The notes: generated by a model from the letters alone, not told the origin. A stretch of 64,000 bases of DNA from Shinella zoogloeoides (GCF_003574625.1 NZ_QNUJ01000002.1:372001-436000), one strand, 5' to 3'. Positions 25,686-35,127 are shown, numbered from the stretch's first letter. Numbers and translations: made by a program.

Positions 25686-26624
25686 TCAGAAGGCCGGCTG
25701 GACGGTCTCGACATTGGCCTTGGTGACGACCGTCAGCGGGATCGGCAGGCGGGCCTTGACCTCCTTGCCGTCGAGGATCTCCGCCATGGTCTCGATGGCG
25801 AGCTTGCCGTCTTCGACCGGCGACTGGACGATGGTCGAGTACATCTCGCCCGAGCGGATGGAATCGAAGGCGTCGCGCTGGCCGTTGATGCCGACGATCG
25901 GCGGCGTCGGCTTGCCGGAATTGGCTTCCTTCCAGGCGTCGATGAAGCCGCGCGCCATGGTGTCGTCGTTTGCGTAGACGCCGGTGATCTTGTCGCCGAA
26001 GCGGGTGATCAGGTCGCGGCTGGCGACGAGCGCCTTCTGCTGGTCGAAGTCGGCATTGACGGTCTCCAGCACCTCGATCTTGCTGCCGATCTCCTTGAGG
26101 CGGTCGACGAAGCCGCCGACGCGGCCGATGGTCGTGCCGTTGCCGGCCTGGCCGGCGATGACGACGACGGCGCCCTCGCCCTTCATCGCCTCGCTCAGCG
26201 AATCGGCGGCAAGCTTGCCCTCCTCGTAGACGTCCGGGCCGGTGAAGGACTTGATGAAGTCGTTCGCCTGCTCGGCCATCGGCGAGTTGATGAGGATCGC
26301 CGGGATGTTCGCCTGCTTGGCGCGGGCGAGCGCGGGGATATAGGCCTGCGGATCGAGCGGCCAGAGGATGATGCCGTCGGCCTTGCGGGCGATGCAGGTG
26401 CTGACCTGCTCCGTGCCGGTCTGCACGTCGAAGTTCTGGCTGAGGCTCAGGATCTCGATACCGAGCTCCTTGGCGCGGTCGTTGAGCGCGACATTGGCCG
26501 GCGTCGCATAGGCGTGGGAATCGGCGGCCGTGACGTAACAGACCGTCTTGGCGCTGGCGAAGGCCGTCGAGGCGAGCAGTATGGCCGCCACGGCGGCGGG
26601 CAAGCGTGCAGTCTTACCAATCAT
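25686..26624 (-). CDS. Periplasmic sugar-binding protein (RbsB/Peripla_BP_4 type)
   Basis: This 312-residue binding protein starts at the ATG at 26624 behind AAGGAGGAAAAC. The signal peptide ends near FASA-KT. The mature sequence has the type I fold of ribose-binding proteins, with ILWPLDPQAYIPALARAKQANIP and the hinge-region GVYANDDTMARG segment. It is the last gene of the minus-strand operon ATPase, permease, permease, binding protein, which lies beside L-fucose/L-rhamnose-type catabolic genes. The sugar is therefore probably a 6-deoxyhexose or related L-sugar, by context. Confidence 0.92.
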   Translation of the reverse strand: MIGKTARLPAAVAAILLASTAFASAKTVCYVTAADSHAYATPANVALNDRAKELGIEILSLSQNFDVQTGTEQVSTCIARKADGIILWPLDPQAYIPALARAKQANIPAILINSPMAEQANDFIKSFTGPDVYEEGKLAADSLSEAMKGEGAVVVIAGQAGNGTTIGRVGGFVDRLKEIGSKIEVLETVNADFDQQKALVASRDLITRFGDKITGVYANDDTMARGFIDAWKEANSGKPTPPIVGINGQRDAFDSIRSGEMYSTIVQSPVEDGKLAIETMAEILDGKEVKARLPIPLTVVTKANVETVQPAF

Positions 26625-26653
26625 GTTTTCCTCCTTCATCGATTGGAAAATTC

Positions 26654-27619
26654 TCAGGCATGGGCGGGGGCCGCGGCAGGCTTGCGCCGGCCGGTGCGAA
26701 CGGTTCGGTCGAGGACGACGAGCAGGATGAGGATCAGCCCGGAGGCGACCTGCTGCATGTAGGCGGGGACCGACTGGAACTCCATCGCCGTCGTCAGCGC
26801 GGCGATGGTGAGGACGCCGCCGAGCGTGCCGAGCGCCGAGCCGCGCCCGCCCTCCAGCCGCGTTCCGCCGACGACGACGGCGGCGATGACCGCGACGGTG
26901 AGCTCGGAGCCGTAGACCGGCGAGCCCGTATTGGTGGCAAGGCTCTGCAGGACGCCCGCGACGCCGGCAAGCGTGCTCGCGAAGACGAAGGACAGGAACA
27001 TGATGCGCCCCGCCGAGATGCCGCTCGCTTCCGCCGAAAGCGCGTTGGAGCCGACGGCGAAGAGGTTGCGGCCGGCGACGGTGCGCGTCAGCCAGACATG
27101 GAGGGCAAGGATCGAGACCAGGAACAGGCCGCTGCGGACGGTGAAGACTTCAAGGTAGATCTCGCTGAGCGTGATCGAGAACATGATGTCGTTGCCGGGG
27201 ATCGGCTGGCTCGCCGTCATCCAGTGCGCGACCGAGCGGAAGACCAGCATGGTGGCGAGCGTCGCCACCAGCGAATTGATGCGCAGCGCCACGACGAGGA
27301 AGCCGTTGACCACGCCGGCGGCGGTGCCCGCCAGAACGCCGGCGAGCGCCGCCCATCCCATGCCGAGCGCCGGCTGGAGCATGATCCCGACGATGCCGGA
27401 AACGGCGAAGACCGAGCCGACGGAAAGGTCGATCTGGCCGGCGATGAGGAGCACCGTCAGGCCGATGGCGATGAGGCCGATGGTCGAGCCGCGGTCGAGG
27501 CCGAGGCTGAGCGTGGTAAGGCTGGCAAAGCCCGGAACGATGAGTGTGGCGGCGGCGAGCGTCAGACAGAGGATGACGGCGACGCGGTAACGCAGGAGCG
27601 TGGAAACGAAGGCGGGCAT
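26654..27619 (-). CDS. RbsC-type sugar ABC permease, second copy
   Basis: This 321-residue BPD_transp_2 permease has the family core GLIAIGLTVLLIAGQIDLSVG, the cytoplasmic NALSAEASGI coupling loop (usual NxxAARLSGI) and the VVGGTRLEGGRGS loop. The start codon at 27619 overlaps the stop of the first permease in TGATG. It forms a heterodimeric channel with the first permease. Confidence 0.92.
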   Translation of the reverse strand: MPAFVSTLLRYRVAVILCLTLAAATLIVPGFASLTTLSLGLDRGSTIGLIAIGLTVLLIAGQIDLSVGSVFAVSGIVGIMLQPALGMGWAALAGVLAGTAAGVVNGFLVVALRINSLVATLATMLVFRSVAHWMTASQPIPGNDIMFSITLSEIYLEVFTVRSGLFLVSILALHVWLTRTVAGRNLFAVGSNALSAEASGISAGRIMFLSFVFASTLAGVAGVLQSLATNTGSPVYGSELTVAVIAAVVVGGTRLEGGRGSALGTLGGVLTIAALTTAMEFQSVPAYMQQVASGLILILLVVLDRTVRTGRRKPAAAPAHA

Positions 27620-28617
27620 CAGGCGACACCCCGCTTGCGCAGCGCGATGTCGAGCGCGACGGCACCGGCGATCAGGAGGCCGAGGACGAAGCCCTGGATC
27701 GGCGTGCGCACGCCCTGAAGCACCATGACATTGGTCAGAAGCTGCACGAAGACGAGGCCCGCCATGGCGCGCGGGATGGAACCGAAGCCGCCCATGATCG
27801 ACACCCCGCCGACGACGACCGCCGTGATGGCGCTGAACTCGTAGCCCTGGCCGACGAGCGGGCGGGCGCTCTGCAGCGTCAGGCCGAGCAGGCCGCCGCT
27901 GAAGCCCGCGGCAAAGGCGGTGATGACGAAGGCGCCGGCCCTGACGGCCCGCACCGGCACGGCGCTCGCTTGCGCGGCGCTGTAATTGCCGCCCGTCGCG
28001 ATAGTCCAGCGGCCCCAGAAGGTGCGCGACAGCACGAAATTGCCGAGGATTGCGATGGCGATGAAGATAACGGCGATCATCGGCACGCCGAGAATGCGGC
28101 TCTTGACGAAATCCGCCGAGCTCGGATCCGTCCCGTAGACGATGACGCCGCCGACGGCGGCCTGCACGATGCCGAGCACGATGGTGCCCATGCCGAGCGT
28201 GGCGATGATGGGATTGATGCCGACATAGCCGACGAGCACGCCGTTGACGAGGCCGGTGAGCCCCGCCAGCAGCACCGCGACGGCAAAGGCCGGAACCGGG
28301 CCGATATAGGGTTGGAGCGCGAGCGACAGGATCGCGCCGCAGGCGATGGTCGCCGGCACCGAAAGGTCCGCCATACCGCCGACGACCAGCACGAAGGTCA
28401 TGCCGACGACGACGATACCGACGATGGACATGGACATCAGCACGTTCACGAAATTGCCGGCCGTGAAGAAGACCGGATTGGCGAGCGAGCCGTAGAGGAT
28501 GACGGCGAGGATGGCGAGCGTGAGGCCCGCGCGCGAAAGCATGCCGACCATGCGGCTGCCCTGGCTGAAGCGTGCGGCGTCCTTCGTTGTCTGTCCCATG
28601 GCGGCAATGTCCGTCAT
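27619..28617 (-). CDS. RbsC-type sugar ABC permease, first copy
   Basis: This 332-residue permease has the IVVVGMTFVLVVGGMADLSV core and VVVGGVSIMGGFGSIPRA, the counterpart of the GG-x4-GG-x-GS loop. The ATG at 28617 overlaps the stop of the ATPase (ATGA), and upstream in-frame residues are Arg/Gly-rich shadow. Two different permeases in one operon point to a heterodimer rather than the RbsC homodimer of enteric bacteria. Confidence 0.92.
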   Translation of the reverse strand: MTDIAAMGQTTKDAARFSQGSRMVGMLSRAGLTLAILAVILYGSLANPVFFTAGNFVNVLMSMSIVGIVVVGMTFVLVVGGMADLSVPATIACGAILSLALQPYIGPVPAFAVAVLLAGLTGLVNGVLVGYVGINPIIATLGMGTIVLGIVQAAVGGVIVYGTDPSSADFVKSRILGVPMIAVIFIAIAILGNFVLSRTFWGRWTIATGGNYSAAQASAVPVRAVRAGAFVITAFAAGFSGGLLGLTLQSARPLVGQGYEFSAITAVVVGGVSIMGGFGSIPRAMAGLVFVQLLTNVMVLQGVRTPIQGFVLGLLIAGAVALDIALRKRGVA

Positions 28618-30131
28618 GCGGCCTCCCCTTCTGCACTTTCCTCGCCCGTGGCGAGCGCCATGATGCGCTCCTCCGTCAGGCCCTCGCGGGCAAGCGGCAC
28701 CGAGGCGCGCCCGTCGCGCATGACGACCACGCGGTCGCAAACGCCCATGATTTCCGGCAGCTCGGAGGAGATCATCACCACGGCCATGCCGTTGGCGACG
28801 AGCTGGCCGATGATGCCGTGGATTTCCGCCTTGGCGCCGACATCGACGCCGCGCGTCGGCTCGTCGAGGATCAGCACCTTCGGGTCGGTGGCGAGCCAGC
28901 GGCTGATCACCGCCTTCTGCTGGTTGCCGCCGGAGAGCAGGCCGATGCGCCGCTCGCCATCCGGCGGCACGATGGAGAACTTGCGCACATAGGTGCCGGC
29001 AAGCTCGCGCTCGGCACCGCGCCGCACGCGGCCGAAACGGTTGGCAAGCCGGCGCAGCACCGGCAGGCTGATATTCTCGCGCACCGTCATAGCGGGCATG
29101 ATGCCGTCGCCCTTGCGGTCCTCGGGCACATAGGCGATGCCGGCGCGGGCGGCCGCCGCAGGCGAGCCGATCGTCACCGGCGCGCCGTCGATCTCGACCG
29201 TGCCAGATGTCAGCGGCGCAAGGCCGAAGATGGCGCGGGCGACCTCCGTACGGCCGGCGCCGACGAGGCCGGTGAGGCCGAGAATCTCGCCGGCGCGCAC
29301 GTCGAAGCTGATGGCGTGGAAGCGCTCGCCGTCCCCGATGCCGCGCACCCGGAGCACTTCCCTGCCGATGGTGGACGGGGTCTTCGGGAAGACGTTGCTC
29401 ACCTCGCGGCCGACCATGAGGCGGATCATCTCGGCGGCGGTGATGCCGCTGGCGGCCCGGGTCTCGATCATCGCGCCGTCGCGCAGCACCGTCACCTCGT
29501 CGGCAATGTCCAGCACTTCCTTGAGGCGATGGCTGATATAGATGATGGCGATGCCGGCATCGCGCATCTTGCGCAGGATGCGGAAGAGCGCCGCCGTCTC
29601 GTGCTCGCTAAGGCTGGAGGTCGGCTCGTCGAGCACGATGATGCGCGGTTCGGCGGCATAGGCTTTCGCGATCTCCACGAGCTGCTGCTGGCTGATCGAC
29701 AGGTCGCCAAGGCGCTGCTGCGGATCGATGGCGGCGCCGAGCTCCGCGAGGATGGCGGCGGCGCGGCGCACCATGCCGCCGCGGTCGAAGAAGCCGAGCC
29801 GCTTCGGCATGCGGCCGAGGAAGATGTTCTCGGCGACCGTGAGGTCGGGAACGAGGTTCAGTTCCTGGTGCACCATGCGGATGCCGAGCTTCTGGGCGTC
29901 GGCCGGGCGCTTCATGCGCACCTCCGTGCCGGCGACCTCGATGGTGCCGGTGGTCGGGGCGTAGGCGCCGCTGAGAATCTTCATCAGGGTCGACTTGCCG
30001 GCGCCGTTCTCGCCGACGATGGCATGCACCGTGCCGAAGCGGACGGCGAGGTCCACGCCGGACAGGGCCTTCACACCGGGAAAGACCTTGCCGATCCCCC
30101 TCATGTGCAGTGCGCTCGCGGCCGAAGACAT
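28614..30131 (-). CDS. RbsA-type sugar ABC transporter ATPase (two ABC domains)
   Basis: This 505-residue double ATPase has Walker A GENGAGKST in the first half and the usual degenerate GLVGAGRTE in the second, signatures LSISQQQLVEIAKA and LLSGGNQQKAVISRWLA, and Walker B IIVLDEPTSSLS and VLILDEPTRGVD. All are as expected for the CUT2 family. It is the first gene of the operon; a copy of the 18-bp locus operator lies 63-80 bases upstream of its ATG. Confidence 0.94.
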   Translation of the reverse strand: MSSAASALHMRGIGKVFPGVKALSGVDLAVRFGTVHAIVGENGAGKSTLMKILSGAYAPTTGTIEVAGTEVRMKRPADAQKLGIRMVHQELNLVPDLTVAENIFLGRMPKRLGFFDRGGMVRRAAAILAELGAAIDPQQRLGDLSISQQQLVEIAKAYAAEPRIIVLDEPTSSLSEHETAALFRILRKMRDAGIAIIYISHRLKEVLDIADEVTVLRDGAMIETRAASGITAAEMIRLMVGREVSNVFPKTPSTIGREVLRVRGIGDGERFHAISFDVRAGEILGLTGLVGAGRTEVARAIFGLAPLTSGTVEIDGAPVTIGSPAAAARAGIAYVPEDRKGDGIMPAMTVRENISLPVLRRLANRFGRVRRGAERELAGTYVRKFSIVPPDGERRIGLLSGGNQQKAVISRWLATDPKVLILDEPTRGVDVGAKAEIHGIIGQLVANGMAVVMISSELPEIMGVCDRVVVMRDGRASVPLAREGLTEERIMALATGEESAEGEAA

Positions 30132-30193
30132 TCCTCTCTCCCCTTGCCGGCGCGCATCGCTGTCGATGTCTCTCCTCTTACCGGCGTTGTCCT

Positions 30194-30211
30194 ATTACAC
30201 TAATATAACAG
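30194..30211. promoter_or_regulatory. Operator-like 18-bp motif ahead of the sugar transporter operon
   Basis: The sequence ATTACACTAATATAACAG is the best copy of a motif found four times in this locus. Its outer halves (ATTA and TAACA) give imperfect dyad symmetry, as expected for a dimeric GntR-family repressor. The most likely binder is the GntR protein encoded at 31343. Confidence 0.7.
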
Positions 30212-30285
30212 GCCTCGCAAGCGTCGTTCCGCATATCCATGGAGCCATGGTTCGGGTCGAGCGCGGCGGCAACCGCCAGGGCGGC

Positions 30286-31116
30286 TCAGAGGCGGTAGAA
30301 GCTCACGGCATTGCCGCCGAACACTTGGGCCATGCCATCCGCGTCGAGCAGGGGATCGAGAATGCCGCGGGCGGCGTTCAGGACTTCCGCATAGGAGGCG
30401 GCGAGCAGACAGACCGGCCAGTCGCTGCCGAACATCAGCCTGTCGGCGCCGAAGACATCGAAGACATGCCGGACATAGAGCGTCAGATCGCCCGGCGCCC
30501 AGCCTTCATGATCGGCCTCGGTAACGAGCCCGGAAACCTTGCAATGAAGGCCCGGATGGGCGGCGATCCGGGCCATGTCCTCCGCCCAACCCTCCAGCCT
30601 GCCGCTCGCCACCGGCGGCTTCGACAGATGGTCGACGACTGCCCGCACGTCCGGCACGGCATCGAGCATGCGCAGGATGATGGGCAGATGGCGCGGAAAG
30701 GTGAGGATGTCGAAGGCGGCGCCCGCCGCGGCGAGATGGCGGATATTGTCGAGCACGGCCGGGCGCAGGACGTAGCTGTCGTCCGCATGGTCTTGCAGCA
30801 TCGGTCGCAGCCCGACGAATTTCGGCCGGCGCATCAGCGCTTCGAGCTTGGCGGGAAAGGCGGCATCCTCGAAATCCAGCCAGCCGACGACACCGGCGAT
30901 GAAATCCGTTTCCGCCGCGAGCGAAAGCAGGAAATCGGTCTCCGCCTCCGTCTGCGCCGCCTGGACGACGACGGTACGGTCGACGCCGGCCCTCCGGAGA
31001 ACGGGACGCAGGTCATCGGCAAGATAGTCGCGCGCCAGCACCGGCATGTCCGGCGACATCCAGTGATAATCCCCGCGGCCGACCCGCCACAGGTGGTGAT
31101 GCGCATCGACGATCAT
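30286..31116 (-). CDS. Amidohydrolase family 2 protein, probable L-fucono-/L-rhamnono-lactonase
   Basis: This 276-residue TIM-barrel hydrolase has the N-terminal DAHHHLW motif, the KVSGL strand with the metal-binding context, VDHLSKPP and the C-terminal FGSDWPVCLLAA, all as in L-fuconolactonases. The ATG at 31116 behind GAGAGGAAG is preferred over the upstream in-frame start. In the oxidative L-fucose or L-rhamnose pathway this enzyme opens the lactone made by the sugar dehydrogenase. It lies between the transporter operon and the GntR gene with an operator copy 53 bases upstream. It shares the family, but not close identity, with the amidohydrolase at 5340. Confidence 0.88.
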   Translation of the reverse strand: MIVDAHHHLWRVGRGDYHWMSPDMPVLARDYLADDLRPVLRRAGVDRTVVVQAAQTEAETDFLLSLAAETDFIAGVVGWLDFEDAAFPAKLEALMRRPKFVGLRPMLQDHADDSYVLRPAVLDNIRHLAAAGAAFDILTFPRHLPIILRMLDAVPDVRAVVDHLSKPPVASGRLEGWAEDMARIAAHPGLHCKVSGLVTEADHEGWAPGDLTLYVRHVFDVFGADRLMFGSDWPVCLLAASYAEVLNAARGILDPLLDADGMAQVFGGNAVSFYRL

Positions 31117-31168
31117 CCGGCTTCCTCTCATACCCGGTTGCTTCGGGTATCAATATTGGCTTTTATGC

Positions 31169-31186
31169 GTAACACTAGTATTATAC
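31169..31186. promoter_or_regulatory. Operator-like 18-bp motif between the lactonase and GntR genes
   Basis: GTAACACTAGTATTATAC matches the locus motif at 12 of 18 positions of the 30194 copy and keeps the ACTA core. It lies between divergent genes and could control the lactonase and autoregulate the GntR gene. Confidence 0.6.
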
Positions 31187-31342
31187 GGTCGGCATCCGCA
31201 ATGCGGATTCTCGCGCAGGCACGACCGGGACAGGAATAAATCAGACCGCAGGGTACGTCCACCGGACGCTGACACCCCTTCATTGACATCCTGTTATTCC
31301 AGGTGCTTTGGTTCAACAGGCTTTTATAAATTAACGGCGGCC

Positions 31343-32023
31343 ATGGACATCGACGCATCCAACCTCAACCGATCCCTTCCGTTGCGCGACCAGATCTATC
31401 ACAAGGTTCGCAGCCTGATCGTCAGCGGCCAGATGAAGCCGGGCGAGGCGATCAACGAGATGGCCATCGCCCAGACACTCGGCGTTTCCCGCACGCCGGT
31501 GCGCGAGGCCGTCAAACGCATCAGCGACGAGGGCCTCGTCAACGTCTTCGCCCAGACGGGCACCTTCGTCGCGCGCATCAGCATCCGCGACATCGAGGAA
31601 GCCTATGTCATCCGCAACGCGCTGGAAATGGAAAGCGCGCGGCGGGCCGCCGAAAAGCTGACGCAGGCGCAGGCCGAGACGCTGGAAGACAATATCGCGG
31701 CGCATCGCACGGCGATCGCCCGCGGCCGCTACAGCGACGCCATCCAGCTCGATGACGCCTTCCACCGCACCATCGCCGAGGTGAACGGCTTCCACATGCT
31801 CTGGCGGGCGGTCGACATATCCAAGGCGCAGATGGACCGCGGCCGCTATCTCGCCATTCCCAAGCCGGGCTATGGCGAGCAGACGATCCAGCAGCACCAG
31901 GCGATCCTCAAGGCGCTGCAGCGCCACGACAGCGAGGCGGCGGCCAATGCCATGCGCGAGCACCTCAACACCTCGCTCCGCAACACGCTGGAAGTCGCCG
32001 TCGCCAACAATGCCTTCGGCTGA
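31343..32023 (+). CDS. GntR-family regulator (FadR/FCD subfamily) of the deoxysugar locus
   Basis: This 226-residue protein has an N-terminal winged helix (residues about 13-75, LRDQIYHKVRSLIVSGQMKPGE, then TLGVSRTPVREAVKRISDEGL) and an all-helical FCD effector domain (about 85-215) with metal-binding-type positions (LDDAFHRTIAE and HQAILKAL, then MREHL). ATG at 31343 begins the recognisable domain; its ribosome-binding site is weak. It stands in the middle of the locus and is the only regulator there, so it probably binds the four 18-bp motifs and releases them on binding a pathway sugar acid. Confidence 0.92.
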   Translation: MDIDASNLNRSLPLRDQIYHKVRSLIVSGQMKPGEAINEMAIAQTLGVSRTPVREAVKRISDEGLVNVFAQTGTFVARISIRDIEEAYVIRNALEMESARRAAEKLTQAQAETLEDNIAAHRTAIARGRYSDAIQLDDAFHRTIAEVNGFHMLWRAVDISKAQMDRGRYLAIPKPGYGEQTIQQHQAILKALQRHDSEAAANAMREHLNTSLRNTLEVAVANNAFG

Positions 32024-32052
32024 GCGACCACCCCCATCCCACGGAGACTGAC

Positions 32053-32382
32053 ATGCAGCGAATGGGCCTTTGCATCGGGCTGAAACCCGAGGTGATCGAC
32101 GAATACAAGGCGCTGCACGCGGCCGTCTGGCCGGATGTACTCGCGGTCATCAGCGCGGCCAATATCCGCAATTATTCGATCTTCCTGCGCGAGCCGGAAA
32201 ACCTGCTCTTCGCCTATTGGGAATATCACGGCAGCGATTTTACGGCCGACGCCGCCGAAATGGCCCGCTCGCCCGCCATGCAGAAATGGTGGGAGATCTG
32301 CGATCCGCTGCAGCAGCCGCTCGCCACCCGCAAGGACGGCGAATGGTGGGCGCAGATGGTGGAAGTCTTCCATCACGATTGA
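32053..32382 (+). CDS. rhaM: L-rhamnose mutarotase-family protein
   Basis: This 109-residue protein matches the RhaM/RhaU family over its full length. Tyr18 and His22 (DEYKALHAAVWP) occupy the positions of the catalytic pair in the enteric enzyme, and the WWEICDPLQQPL and conserved Trp residues follow. Mutarotases interconvert anomers of the free sugar so that transport and dehydrogenase can use either. It starts 29 bases after the GntR stop behind GGAGACTGAC and is probably cotranscribed with the regulator. L-rhamnose, L-fucose or a related sugar are all possible substrates. Confidence 0.9.
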   Translation: MQRMGLCIGLKPEVIDEYKALHAAVWPDVLAVISAANIRNYSIFLREPENLLFAYWEYHGSDFTADAAEMARSPAMQKWWEICDPLQQPLATRKDGEWWAQMVEVFHHD

Positions 32383-32483
32383 CCGGTACGCCTGACCAGC
32401 GGCCACGCCGGCAGCCCTTCCGAAACGCATGGCAATCCATGCCCGCACCATGACGGGCGCGGGCGCGCTTGACCGCGCACCTA

Positions 32484-32501
32484 CTGTTATATTAGTATTC
32501 A
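32484..32501. promoter_or_regulatory. Operator-like 18-bp motif ahead of the UxaA-family gene
   Basis: CTGTTATATTAGTATTCA is the locus motif in reverse orientation (complement TGAATACTAATATAACAG). A TTGACC at 32469-32474 just upstream could be a -35 element, in which case the motif covers the -10 region and a bound repressor would block transcription. Confidence 0.65.
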
Positions 32502-32553
32502 AATATCACAACCTTCCGCGGAACGCCCCAGCGCGAACCCGCCCGAGCATGCC

Positions 32554-34065
32554 ATGGCCCGTTTCATCCAGCTTTCCGCCGCCGACAACATCGTCCTCGT
32601 GACCGATCCCTTCAATCCGGGCGACCTTGCGGGCGCGATCGCCGCGACCGCGCGCATCCCGCGCGGTCACAAGATGGCGATGACGGCGATCGGCAAGGAC
32701 CAGCCGATCGTCAAGTACGGCCAGGTCATCGGCTTTGCCCGCGAGCCCATCGCGCCAGGCGACTGGGTGCACGAGCACAATGTCTACATCCACACCTTCG
32801 AGCGGAACTACATGTTCGGCGAGGGACTGAAGGAGACCAACGTGTTGCCGGCGGCGGAGCGCGCGACGTTCCTCGGCTATCGCCGCGCCGATGGAAAGGT
32901 CGGCACGCGCAATTACGTCGCCGTGTTGACATCGGTAAACTGTTCGGCGAGCGCCGCCCGCTTCATCGCGGAGGAGATCAACAAGTCCGGCATCCTCAAG
33001 GACTATCCGAATGTCGACGGGGTCATCTCGCTGGTGCACGGCACGGGATGCGGCCTCGACGTCAACGGCGAGGCGCATGACCTGCTCAAGAAGACGCAAT
33101 GGGGCTTTGCCACCAATCCCAATGTCGGCGGCGTGCTGATGGTCGGCCTCGGCTGCGAGGTCTTCCAGATTCCCCGCTGGATGAAGACCTATGGCGTCGA
33201 GGAGAATATCACCTTCCGCACCCTGACCATCCAGGAGACGGGCGGCACGCGCAAGACGGTGGAAGCCGGCGTCCGGGCGATCCAGGAGATGCTGCCGGTG
33301 GTGAATGCCCACAAACGCACGCCGGCGCCTGCCTCCGAGCTGATGCTCGCCCTCCAGTGTGGCGGTTCCGACGGCTATTCGGGCATCACCGCCAATCCGG
33401 CGCTCGGCGCGGCCGTCGACCTTCTCGTCGAGCAGGGCGGCACGGCCATCCTGTCGGAGACGCCGGAAATCTACGGCGCCGAGCATCTCCTCACCCGCCG
33501 CGCCGAAAGTCGCGCCGTCGGCGAGAAGCTCGTCGAGCGGATCCGCTGGTGGGAGGACTACACCGCCCGCCACAACATGGAGATGAACAACAACCCCTCC
33601 CCCGGCAACAAGCTCGGCGGCCTCACGACGATCCTGGAAAAATCGCTCGGCGCAGCCGCGAAGGGCGGCTCGACGAACCTGCGCGCCGTCTTCGAATATG
33701 CCGACACGGTCGACGCGAAGGGCCTCGTCTTCATGGATACGCCCGGCTACGATCCGGTGTCGGCGACCGGGCAGGTCGCGGGCGGCGCCAATATCCTCTG
33801 TTTCACCACCGGCCGGGGCTCCGCCTTCGGCTGCAAGCCGACGCCCTCCATCAAGCTCGCCTCCAATTCCTACATCTACGAGCAGATGCGGGAAGACATG
33901 GACATCGACTGCGGCGACGTCCTGAACGGCGTTTCGCTGGAGGAAAAGGGACGGCAGATCTTCGACCTCATCCTCCGGACCGCCTCCGGCGAACGCACGC
34001 GATCCGAGGAACTCGGCTATGGCGACCTCGAATTCGTGCCATGGAACATCGGCGCGACGATGTAG
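32554..34065 (+). CDS. UxaA-family sugar-acid dehydratase (altronate/galactarate dehydratase type)
   Basis: This 503-residue protein has an N-terminal SAF domain (about 1-85, with GHKMAMTAIGKDQPIVKYGQ) and a UxaA/GarD domain (about 105-500) with GYRRADGKVGTRNY, the cysteine-containing GLGCE and LQCGGSDGYSG segments and MDTPGYDP. The family removes water from altronate, galactarate or related sugar acids with an iron centre. In this locus it would convert the L-fuconate- or L-rhamnonate-type acid to its 2-keto-3-deoxy form. The better-known enzymes for that step belong to the enolase superfamily, none of which is present here. The start lacks a strong ribosome-binding site. Confidence 0.87.
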   Translation: MARFIQLSAADNIVLVTDPFNPGDLAGAIAATARIPRGHKMAMTAIGKDQPIVKYGQVIGFAREPIAPGDWVHEHNVYIHTFERNYMFGEGLKETNVLPAAERATFLGYRRADGKVGTRNYVAVLTSVNCSASAARFIAEEINKSGILKDYPNVDGVISLVHGTGCGLDVNGEAHDLLKKTQWGFATNPNVGGVLMVGLGCEVFQIPRWMKTYGVEENITFRTLTIQETGGTRKTVEAGVRAIQEMLPVVNAHKRTPAPASELMLALQCGGSDGYSGITANPALGAAVDLLVEQGGTAILSETPEIYGAEHLLTRRAESRAVGEKLVERIRWWEDYTARHNMEMNNNPSPGNKLGGLTTILEKSLGAAAKGGSTNLRAVFEYADTVDAKGLVFMDTPGYDPVSATGQVAGGANILCFTTGRGSAFGCKPTPSIKLASNSYIYEQMREDMDIDCGDVLNGVSLEEKGRQIFDLILRTASGERTRSEELGYGDLEFVPWNIGATM

Positions 34066-34072
34066 GATCGGC

Positions 34073-34093
34073 GCGGCCCCGCGACGGGGCCGC
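34073..34093. terminator. Hairpin between convergent genes
   Basis: A perfect 9-bp stem, GCGGCCCCG (34073-34081) with CGGGGCCGC (34085-34093), lies in the 33-base gap between two convergent stop codons. It has no T-run; its position suggests bidirectional termination. Confidence 0.5.
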
Positions 34094-34098
34094 GGCCT

Positions 34099-35127
34099 TC
34101 AGGCGACAAGCCCTTCCCGCTCCAGCGTCTGCCAGAGCTCCGGCGGCACATCCTGCTCGAACCATTCAACATTCTGCCGGACCTGCCCGGCATCGCGCGG
34201 GCCGATCAGCACCGCGGTCACGGCGGGATGGCGCAGCGGATACTGGATGGCAGCGGCCGAAAGCGGCACGCCGAAGCGCGCGCAGGCCGCCGTCAGCGCG
34301 TCCACCCGCCGTGCGACCGCCTCGGGCACGTCCTGATAATTGAACCTGCGGTGGCCACCGGGGCCGGCGGCGAGGATGCCGGAATTGAACACGCCGCCGA
34401 TCATGATGCCCATGCCCGCCTGCCGGGCCTTCTCCAGAAGGTCGAGCGCATTCTGCTCCAGAAGCGTATGGCGGCCGGCGAGCAGCGTGCAGTCGAGGGC
34501 GGTTTCGTTCATCGCATCGAGCACGATGGCCGCCTCGTTCACCCCGAGGCCGAAGCCGCCGATAAGTCCCGCCGCCTTCAACTCCTCCAGCGCGCGGAAA
34601 CCACCGCCCGTCGTCAGCGCCGCCCAGTGGCCCGCCTGCGCATCCCCATGGGTGACGCTGCCGATGTCGTGCACGAAAAGAAGGTCGAGCCGTTCGAGGC
34701 CGGTGCGCTGGCCGCTGTCGTCGAAGCTGCGCATGATGGCATCATAGGAATAGTCGAAGACCTCGTGGAACGGCAGGCCGTTGTGCCAGCCAGAATCGAG
34801 CGCGTTCTTCGGCGGTGCCGGCGGCAGGTCGCGTCCCGGCCGCTCGCGCGCCATCAGCCGGCCGACCTTCGTGCTGACCGTGAAGGAAACATCAGGACCC
34901 GCCTTCTCGCGCAGGAAATGGCCGAGCAGATGCTCCGACCGGCCGAGGCCATACATCGGGGCGCTGTCGAAATAGCGGATGCCCGCCTGCCAGGCCGCTT
35001 CGAGAGCCTCCAGCGACGCCTCCGCAGAAACCGGCGCGTAAAGCCCGCCCATCGCCGCCGTGCCCATGCCGAGGGCCGTCACCCTCAGTTCCGTGCGCCC
35101 GACCGTCCTCGTCTCGCTTGCCCGCAT
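34099..35127 (-). CDS. Aldo/keto reductase, probable L-fucose-type 1-dehydrogenase
   Basis: This 342-residue TIM-barrel oxidoreductase starts at the ATG at 35127 behind GGAGGAGATTTGC; the frame stays open upstream but is Ser/Ala-rich shadow sequence. The AKR tetrad is visible as YFDSAPMYG (Asp, Tyr), VSTKVGR (Lys) and LLFVHDIG (His). The closest family by eye is the D-threo-aldose/L-fucose/L-galactose 1-dehydrogenase branch (SWxNGLPFHEVFDYSYDAI-like region). It would oxidise the free sugar to the lactone that the amidohydrolase opens. It is divergent from the SDR gene with an operator between. Confidence 0.88.
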   Translation of the reverse strand: MRASETRTVGRTELRVTALGMGTAAMGGLYAPVSAEASLEALEAAWQAGIRYFDSAPMYGLGRSEHLLGHFLREKAGPDVSFTVSTKVGRLMARERPGRDLPPAPPKNALDSGWHNGLPFHEVFDYSYDAIMRSFDDSGQRTGLERLDLLFVHDIGSVTHGDAQAGHWAALTTGGGFRALEELKAAGLIGGFGLGVNEAAIVLDAMNETALDCTLLAGRHTLLEQNALDLLEKARQAGMGIMIGGVFNSGILAAGPGGHRRFNYQDVPEAVARRVDALTAACARFGVPLSAAAIQYPLRHPAVTAVLIGPRDAGQVRQNVEWFEQDVPPELWQTLEREGLVA